A stretch of DNA of 37,219 nt from a virus. Position 1 is the first letter of the stretch, and every line of letters starts with the position of its first letter. The stretch is taken from positions 1 through 37,219 of IMG/VR virus record IMGVR_UViG_3300024520_000227; one strand, written 5' to 3'. Made by a program: the position numbers and the translations under genes. The notes beneath the pieces are model-generated. The model saw only the letters and a list, made by a program, of their open reading frames with translations, did not search any database and had not been told where the DNA came from. Shown piece after piece: positions 33,288 to 37,219 of this stretch.

Positions 33288-34076
33288 CTAGTAGCTACCA
33301 TGCTTGCGCTTGGTGCCCACCCGGGGGTTATGCGGGCGCTTGGCGGCTTCCCCTCTGGCCTTGGTTCTGGCCCGAGACGCCGCCTCCCTGCGGACTCTGA
33401 GTTCCTCAAGCCGCTCCCTATGCCAAGGCGGCCCGCCTGCCGGGTAGAACGACTCTTGTGCTCTTTGCGCCGCCACGTCAGGCGGTTCTCCTGGCAGGCT
33501 CTGCGCCCCCCGCTCTCCGGGTGCTGGCGTGTAGCCACTCCTGGCGGCCTCCCGCGCCTCCGCATCCCAGACCTGCCCGAGCCACTCTCGGTTTTCAGCG
33601 TCTACGCCCTGTGCCCGCGCCTGGCGTGCTCTAGCCTGAGAGATGGACTCGCCTGGGTCTCGGAAGCCAAACTCGCGAGCCATGCCATATTCAAAGACGT
33701 CGTCTGGCGAGCCAGACTCGCCTTCGTGTAGCAGATCGTCCACGTAAGACCGATTCGCCCAGTCTGTCGCGCTCTCGGCGTCGGACAGGTCGTGCCAAAG
33801 CTGCGCCTCAAGGGCGGTCGGGTCGCGCCTCAAGGGCATCTCTCCCAAGACCCCACTCTCGTAGAGGTCAGCCTCAAGACGCTCCTCGGCCATCGACGCG
33901 AGCGACGGGTTCATCGGGTAGCCCTGAGGCAACCCCAAGTAGTAACGAATCCGGTCTGCCGGGGTCATCTTGCCAGGGTCTTTCAGCAGCTTCACGGGTT
34001 TACCGCCACCACCGGCTGCCGCGCGTGAGCGGGCGGAAGATCGAGCAGCGCGAGCCTTTTCCTTAGTAGTGGCCAT
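33288..34076 (-). CDS. Hypothetical basic protein, 262 aa
   Basis: Basic N-terminal tail (TKEKARAARSSARSRAAAGG) and C-terminal tail (KRPHNPRVGTKRKHGSY) flank a charged Ala/Arg/Glu-rich middle with many acidic and Trp/Tyr residues. It starts after GGGAG. It lies four bases after the 77-residue basic gene. Nothing suggests an enzyme; possibly a DNA-binding or virion protein. Function unknown. Confidence 0.55.
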   Translation of the reverse strand: MATTKEKARAARSSARSRAAAGGGGKPVKLLKDPGKMTPADRIRYYLGLPQGYPMNPSLASMAEERLEADLYESGVLGEMPLRRDPTALEAQLWHDLSDAESATDWANRSYVDDLLHEGESGSPDDVFEYGMAREFGFRDPGESISQARARQARAQGVDAENREWLGQVWDAEAREAARSGYTPAPGERGAQSLPGEPPDVAAQRAQESFYPAGGPPWHRERLEELRVRREAASRARTKARGEAAKRPHNPRVGTKRKHGSY

Positions 34077-34079
34077 CCT

Positions 34080-34313
34080 TCAAACTCCCTTCTTGCTCTT
34101 GGACCGCTTGGCCAGGAGCAGAGCACTCAACATCTTGAACCGATTGGCCAGGAGCAGTGCGCTCAACAGCGACCGCTCTTCGGCGGTCTTGTTCTTCTTT
34201 GCCTCAAGACGCTTGATGGCAGCGAGGAGCTTACCCATCGGTATCTTCTCACCCTTACCAGCACCCGGGTACTTTCGCACACGACCGGGGCGCTTCACAG
34301 CGCTCTTGGACAT
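34080..34313 (-). CDS. Small very basic protein with tandem repeat, 77 aa
   Basis: Start chosen at ATG 34313 after GTGAGG; an in-frame ATG at 34382 lacks a site. The protein starts SKSAVKRPGRVRKYPGAGKG, a basic tail, then helical KLLAAIKRLEAKKNK, then two tandem 12-residue units LLSALLLANRFK and MLSALLLAKRSK. It is the first gene of the minus arm and could bind nucleic acid or regulate transcription. Not recognised. Confidence 0.5.
   Translation of the reverse strand: MSKSAVKRPGRVRKYPGAGKGEKIPMGKLLAAIKRLEAKKNKTAEERSLLSALLLANRFKMLSALLLAKRSKSKKGV
34104..34167. repeat. 36-bp tandem near-repeat in coding sequence
   Basis: 28-base segments at 34104-34131 and 34140-34167 match at all but three positions, with a 36-base period (12 codons). 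They encode the LSALLLA repeat in the 77-residue protein. A recent internal duplication is the simplest explanation. Confidence 0.8.
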
Positions 34314-34590
34314 AGCAATCGCCTCACTCGCGCGCGCACGCGCTCTTAACTGCAGGGGAGATCTTAAATAAGGTCCCATCAATGGTGCGGTCTTACCCGC
34401 ATGTTCTCCGCAAAGCGTCGAACCCTAGGGTAAGAACCTTACCATCGATGAAACCTCGAACCAGCGGCGTAGCCCAAAGCGAAGCCGCGCCGTCTAAGAC
34501 ACAAACTCCCGCCGCTGAGGGGGACCGATGGTGCGCGCACTCAGGGGGCTGAGAGCCGCTTACCATCTACTATATGTAGTTATACTAAAT

Positions 34591-34619
34591 ATTATAGCAC
34601 GGATTGACGAGTTTGTAAA
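34591..34619 (-). promoter_or_regulatory. Strong sigma70 promoter for the minus arm
   Basis: On the minus strand TTTACA (34614-34619), 17 bases, then TATAAT (34591-34596): five of six and six of six matches. The RNA would start near 34584 and carry about 270 bases of leader before the first gene at 34313. The palindrome CTACTATATGTAG (34567-34579) would lie just inside the RNA, a natural repressor site. Confidence 0.75.
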
Positions 34620-34789
34620 CTGGGTCGATCAGGTACGCCGAATAGCCCAGAGAGGCTATCGGCTGAAGCCCACACAGTGATCAGATTCATTCGACGAATC
34701 CCAAAATACCGGCGCGTAAAAAAGGTGACACACCGCCTCGACAAGGCGGGGGGTCGCCGCGTCATCGATCACCCGAGCAAGCGCTCGGT

Positions 34790-34884
34790 GTCAACTAACT
34801 ATACACCCTGCGTCAACTAGCTATACGCACACAGCTGTATACTAGCTATACACCTACCGAACGGTAACCGTATACCTACTATAC
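34790..34884. repeat. Four 15-bp imperfect-palindrome repeats (iterons or operators)
   Basis: GTCAACTAACTATAC (34790), GTCAACTAGCTATAC (34812), GTATACTAGCTATAC (34837) and GTATACCTACTATAC (34870). Each is partly self-complementary (GTATA and TATAC ends). Starts are 22, 25 and 33 bases apart. They lie between divergent arms, some 170 bases from the minus promoter. Either a repressor array or replication iterons would fit; no cognate protein is evident. Confidence 0.8.
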
Positions 34885-34890
34885 ACCCAC

Positions 34891-34907
34891 TGTCTCAGCC
34901 TGAGACA
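34891..34907. promoter_or_regulatory. 17-bp perfect palindrome, operator-like
   Basis: TGTCTCAG (34891-34898) and CTGAGACA (34900-34907) around one central base. It directly follows the repeat array and precedes the palindrome CTCGCGCGAG (34914-34923). A dimeric regulator site is the obvious reading; a second palindrome, ACGGT-A-ACCGT, lies at 34861-34871. Confidence 0.6.
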
Positions 34908-35388
34908 CCCACCCTCGCGCGAGTATCCTATGGGAATGGAGCCCCGTTCCCCCTGTTCGCTGTGCTGCTAGGTATGGCACAACATGTAGTGGGTAGGGAT
35001 TGGGAAGGGTACAAGATATGGTATCCACAACCCCTAAACGTTGTACTGCTCTACAGCCCAAAACCCACAACCCACCAGGCACCACAGGGCCCACACAAAA
35101 GACCGGACCTAAACCCCTGGAATCATGACAGCTTTTCTACCCTTTGATTTCATTTGAATCAAACCTTGCCCCTTGAATCATGATTTTGTAAACTGTGGTC
35201 ACGTTCGTTGAAAACCCGACCCCGCCCCATACAGGACACCGGCATTTCCCGGTTCGCCTGAGGGGCTTCACGGTGGCTGTGTAGCTTTTTAGCTCCGCCC
35301 GTGAGGCACAAGGTCAGGACGATACGAGCGCTCATTGACAACTGAATAGCAAAGATTCGAGGGACCATGGCACCCCATAGGAGGAGCC

Positions 35389-35622
35389 ATGTTCCACCCG
35401 ATAGAAGACCTACTAAGTGAACGACAGGATTTTGACGTGTCCACAGCCATAAGGCTCGGCCGGGCAGCGAATGGATATGCGCTCTACGAGCACCCACGAT
35501 ATGGGGATGAGTTCCCAATCGTGGCGGTGAACCTAACGACCGGCGAGAAGTTCAACACGTGGTACTTTGACATTGAGGATGCGCGTGGCCTCTTGGCCAT
35601 CCTCCAACCCACCTGCTACTAA
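35389..35622 (+). CDS. Hypothetical early protein, 77 aa
   Basis: First gene of the plus arm, with ribosome site GGAGGAG five bases before ATG. The protein is compact, with two short beta-like stretches (GYALYEHP, FPIVAVNL) and an acidic C-terminal helix (FDIEDARGLLAIL). Not recognised. Its downstream hairpin AGACC-GCTAT-GGTCT (35628-35642) marks the start of the non-coding region. Confidence 0.65.
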   Translation: MFHPIEDLLSERQDFDVSTAIRLGRAANGYALYEHPRYGDEFPIVAVNLTTGEKFNTWYFDIEDARGLLAILQPTCY

Positions 35623-35639
35623 CCCATAGACCGCTATGG

Positions 35640-36375
35640 TCTCTCGAATCTTTGCTACTCAGACCACCCCATAACCCAACAACAGCACCCGGAGACCTAT
35701 CGCAAATGCCCAGTACAAGTGTGACCTGCGTCTGATACCGACGCGATGGAGTGCACGAGGAACGGCAAGGCCGACAGCTATCTGGAATGCCCGAAGCTCA
35801 CCGAGTGAGCCACAGGAGCAGACCAGGGAATACCTCTCAACGCGACGATGGAGACCGTCTAGCGACGGAGAAGCCGCGAGAGTGAAAGCCCACTGGACTT
35901 GAACAAAGGGACTAGTCCGCCCGAAATAGGGAAGCGTAAGACGATAGGGTGTTGCAGAGGTCTGCTGTGCCCTGACGTGTCCGAACCAATACGGCGCATA
36001 GCGCCATTAGGGACACTTGTCAGACATGCCCGTGGAAACCGCGCCTGTCGTTTATCCTTCCACCTATCGAACCCGTCGACGTGACACGGCCCCATTGGCA
36101 AGGGCTAGGACGGGTGAGATGTGCCAGGAGTGAGACGAAAGGTCTCGCCGACTGGTAGCAGTACGGTCCCGGGGTGAAGCCTCAGACTGACAGACTGCAA
36201 AGTAAGCCGAACCCAACCGGACCAGCGAGGCATGGTCAAACCGTGGATAGGTGCCTGCTACTAGAACGCAGGGAGGGTTATACCCTCGAACAAGCGCGCA
36301 CCAGTCCTGAGTCTAGGCGCTCCCCGAGCGTTGGTGCTCGGGTCGCTCGTGTGCCCTTCTTCGAGTGTTTAACTG
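35640..36375 (+). ncRNA. Candidate large structured non-coding RNA
   Basis: About 735 bases without a supported gene, inside the otherwise tightly packed early arm. Strong stems include GCGTC/GACGC (35728-35744), CGGC/GCCG (35763-35773), GCTCAC-CGA-GTGAGC (35796-35810), a long nested stem CTGACGTGTCC with GGACAC..GTCAG enclosing GGCGC-ATA-GCGCC (35972-36023), CGTGG-AAA-CCGCG with a U-G pair (36031-36043), GAGAC/GTCTC (36132-36146), GACCA/TGGTC (36220-36237), CCTGC/GCAGG (36254-36272), GAGGGT-TAT-ACCCTC (36273-36287) and CCCGAGC/GCTCGGG (36323-36342). The U-G pair favours plus-strand RNA. A CCATAACCCA element at 35669 opens it. Size and phage setting recall GOLLD and ROOL RNAs, but identity is unproven. 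Confidence 0.65.
35669..35678 (+). promoter_or_regulatory. CCATAACCCA leader motif at start of non-coding region
   Basis: Fifth copy of the 10-mer. Upstream it shares GAATC and ACCACC with the copy behind the 3513 promoter, suggesting a related 5' end. No ribosome site plus long frame follows: the nearest ATG (35706) gives nine codons then a stop. Confidence 0.5.
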
Positions 36376-36390
36376 ACCAGGAGTTGAGAG

Positions 36391-36759
36391 ATGACAACGT
36401 ACAAGCCAACCCCAATCGATGACGCAGATGACGCGCTATGTGTGACCATGGTCAAAGCTGGCGTGGTCCTGCAGGCACGAAGTAACTTCACGCAGGCGTG
36501 CGTCGGAGTGGGTGCTGACGCACCTACCTTCAAGGACCTGACCGCACAGTCTCCCAGGGGATTGCGTGAGCAATGCCGCGGAATGCTCGCACTGGTGGGC
36601 GTGATGGCAGAGCGGAACGATTTGACAGACGCCGCGGCTATGGTCAAAGACGCAGTCTTTGTGATGGTCTCAGGCATCGATGAGACGCTTGACCTCGCCA
36701 AGAAACGCGACATGAAGACGGTGGGCGACCACCTTGCTGCGTTCTACGGCAAGCAATAG
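36391..36759 (+). CDS. Hypothetical early protein, 122 aa
   Basis: First gene after the non-coding region, with AGGAG seven bases upstream. It is predicted mostly helical (VMAERNDLTDAAAMVKDAVF, GIDETLDLAKKRD), acidic and soluble. The spacing to the next gene is nine bases. No family recognised; position next to the RNA makes it a candidate partner, which is inference only. Confidence 0.65.
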   Translation: MTTYKPTPIDDADDALCVTMVKAGVVLQARSNFTQACVGVGADAPTFKDLTAQSPRGLREQCRGMLALVGVMAERNDLTDAAAMVKDAVFVMVSGIDETLDLAKKRDMKTVGDHLAAFYGKQ

Positions 36760-36768
36760 GAGGACGAT

Positions 36769-37032
36769 ATGATTTGCCCACGACAATCGATTGAAACCAA
36801 ATACCTACACCCCACAAACCACAAGGGTGCGCGCATCGTCGCTAAATGCGACGCGGGACGTCACATAATCCCCTGGGAATACGAGCTGAATGCGGCCGAA
36901 AACCACGCGCTAGCCGCGTGTGCGCTGGCCAAGGTGCTCGGATGGGGTTTGCCTACGCACCTAGCGTCAACGCAAAAGGGATACGTGGCTATCTACTCGG
37001 ATAGCCTCTCGTACATCAACCTGCCCGACTAG
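36769..37032 (+). CDS. Hypothetical early protein, 87 aa
   Basis: Ribosome site AGGAGG before ATG. N-terminal KYLHPTNHKGARIVAKCDAG followed by a helix with ENHALAACALAKVLGWG and a C-terminal beta segment. This pattern (ThnHxG..., ENHxxAA) occurs in many small phage proteins of unknown role (from memory). Nine bases separate it from the next gene. Confidence 0.6.
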   Translation: MICPRQSIETKYLHPTNHKGARIVAKCDAGRHIIPWEYELNAAENHALAACALAKVLGWGLPTHLASTQKGYVAIYSDSLSYINLPD

Positions 37033-37041
37033 GAGGGCGAT

Positions 37042-37219
37042 ATGGACTTCGAGGAAATCATAGGCCGAGCGATGCTCGGTATGGACGACGCAGACACCGC
37101 AGAGCGGCGCTATACGTGCAAGCTCGTCGCGTCACGGCAGATGTTTTGCCCGTGCGGGACAGTGCTCGACCAGTCGAGCGTCGTCGTATTGGAGGGGCCA
37201 GGCGTCACGCGAGGGTACT
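37042..37219 (+). CDS. 5' part of junction-spanning Cys-containing protein
   Basis: Starts at ATG 37042, five bases after AGGAGGGCGAT, reading MDFEEIIGRAMLGMDDADTA and continuing past the right end in frame with 2-256. In the overlap the right copy reads GMDDADT where the left copy reads GTDDVNT, so the variants change amino acids. See the left part for the Cys motif. Confidence 0.75.
   Translation, partial: MDFEEIIGRAMLGMDDADTAERRYTCKLVASRQMFCPCGTVLDQSSVVVLEGPGVTRGY
37074..37219. repeat. Right copy of 146-bp terminal overlap
   Basis: Matches 1-146, with five differences in the first 20 bases and identity thereafter. Joining the ends restores one continuous gene and gives a unit of about 37,073 bp. 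Confidence 0.9.

Larger units (their letters stand above)
34314..35388. promoter_or_regulatory. Divergent control region of about 1.07 kb
   Basis: No supported gene lies here; the few short frames lack ribosome sites. Proceeding right: a leader for the minus arm with inverted repeats (GGTAAG at 34429, CTTACC at 34438; ACCATCG at 34441, CGATGGT at 34526), the palindrome CTAC-TATAT-GTAG at 34567, the promoter at 34591, a hairpin CCGCCT/AGGCGG (34732-34748), a hairpin CCGAGC/GCTCGG (34773-34788), four 15-bp repeats, a 17-bp palindrome, CTCGCGCGAG near 34914, and an A/T-richer end with TTTGATT/AATCAAA (35143-35163). An origin or the genetic switch would be expected in such a place. Confidence 0.7.

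Noticed and set aside
33255-33731. 158-codon plus-strand frame behind the CCATAACCCA copy at 33213
   Set aside because: It lies antisense to the 262-residue gene, has Arg/Pro/Ser-rich shadow composition and its ATG lacks a nearby ribosome site.
34720-34748. Minus-strand intrinsic terminator (GGTG-TGT-CACC then six T)
   Set aside because: The stem adjacent to the T run is only four base pairs, and no gene lies upstream that it would terminate.
34790-34884. CRISPR array
   Set aside because: Units are only 15 bp, spacers are 7-18 bases and unequal, and no cas gene is present.
35335-35363. TTGACA as a plus-strand promoter for the gene at 35389
   Set aside because: The -35 is perfect, but no -10-like hexamer occurs at 16-18 bases spacing.
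36060-36090. tRNA T-arm-like GTTCGAT on the minus strand
   Set aside because: The flanking bases do not form the T stem and no cloverleaf or acceptor end can be drawn.
35640-36375. Group I or group II self-splicing intron
   Set aside because: No interrupted gene flanks it, no domain V or conserved core sequence was recognised, and no homing endonuclease is present.
36174-36422. 82-codon frame in the stem-rich region
   Set aside because: No ribosome site, basic low-complexity product, overlaps the start of the supported 36391 gene in another frame.

Overview
The window is an essentially complete tailed-phage genome (Caudoviricetes) with a podovirus-like virion, recovered as a circularly closed contig. 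The last 146 bases repeat the first 146 with five mismatches, all within the first 20 bases. One reading frame runs off the right end and resumes at the left end, so the unique unit is about 37,073 bp. No integrase, excisionase, phage RNA polymerase, DNA polymerase, primase or tRNA is visible. Gene density and start signals (GGAGG-type ribosome sites, ATGA/GTGA overlaps, near-consensus sigma70 promoters) indicate a bacterial host. A lipoprotein and a coiled-coil membrane protein beside the lysis genes hint at a Gram-negative one, but the host cannot be named.

Two divergent transcription units leave a control region at about 34.3-35.4 kb. The plus-strand 'early' arm runs from 35.39 kb through the contig joint to 7.47 kb. 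It holds a small gene, a roughly 0.75-kb stem-rich non-coding region, many small proteins (several Cys-rich), a Gp157-like protein, an ERF single-strand annealing protein, SSB and a secreted lytic transglycosylase. The minus-strand arm runs from 34.3 kb down to 7.44 kb. It encodes two basic or charged small proteins, a DnaB-like helicase, a RuvC-like resolvase, small and large terminase, scaffold, HK97-fold-type major capsid, portal, head-tail adaptor, tail nozzle, several tail or decoration proteins, three probable internal virion proteins, and a lysis cassette (M15 peptidase, lipoprotein, holin, coiled-coil membrane protein). The two arms converge and overlap at about 7.44-7.47 kb.

Replication appears to rely on host polymerase and primase: the phage supplies a helicase, SSB, annealase and Holliday-junction resolvase. 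This suggests recombination-dependent replication giving concatemers, cut by the terminase.

The control region carries four copies of a 15-bp imperfect palindrome (34790-34884), a perfect 17-bp palindrome (34891-34907), and a TTTACA-N17-TATAAT promoter reading into the minus arm. The most interesting unexplained element is the gene-free, hairpin-dense stretch at 35.64-36.38 kb, which resembles the giant phage RNAs (GOLLD/ROOL type) in size and setting. A second is a 10-mer, CCATAACCCA, present five times on the plus strand, usually just upstream of a gene or of the RNA.
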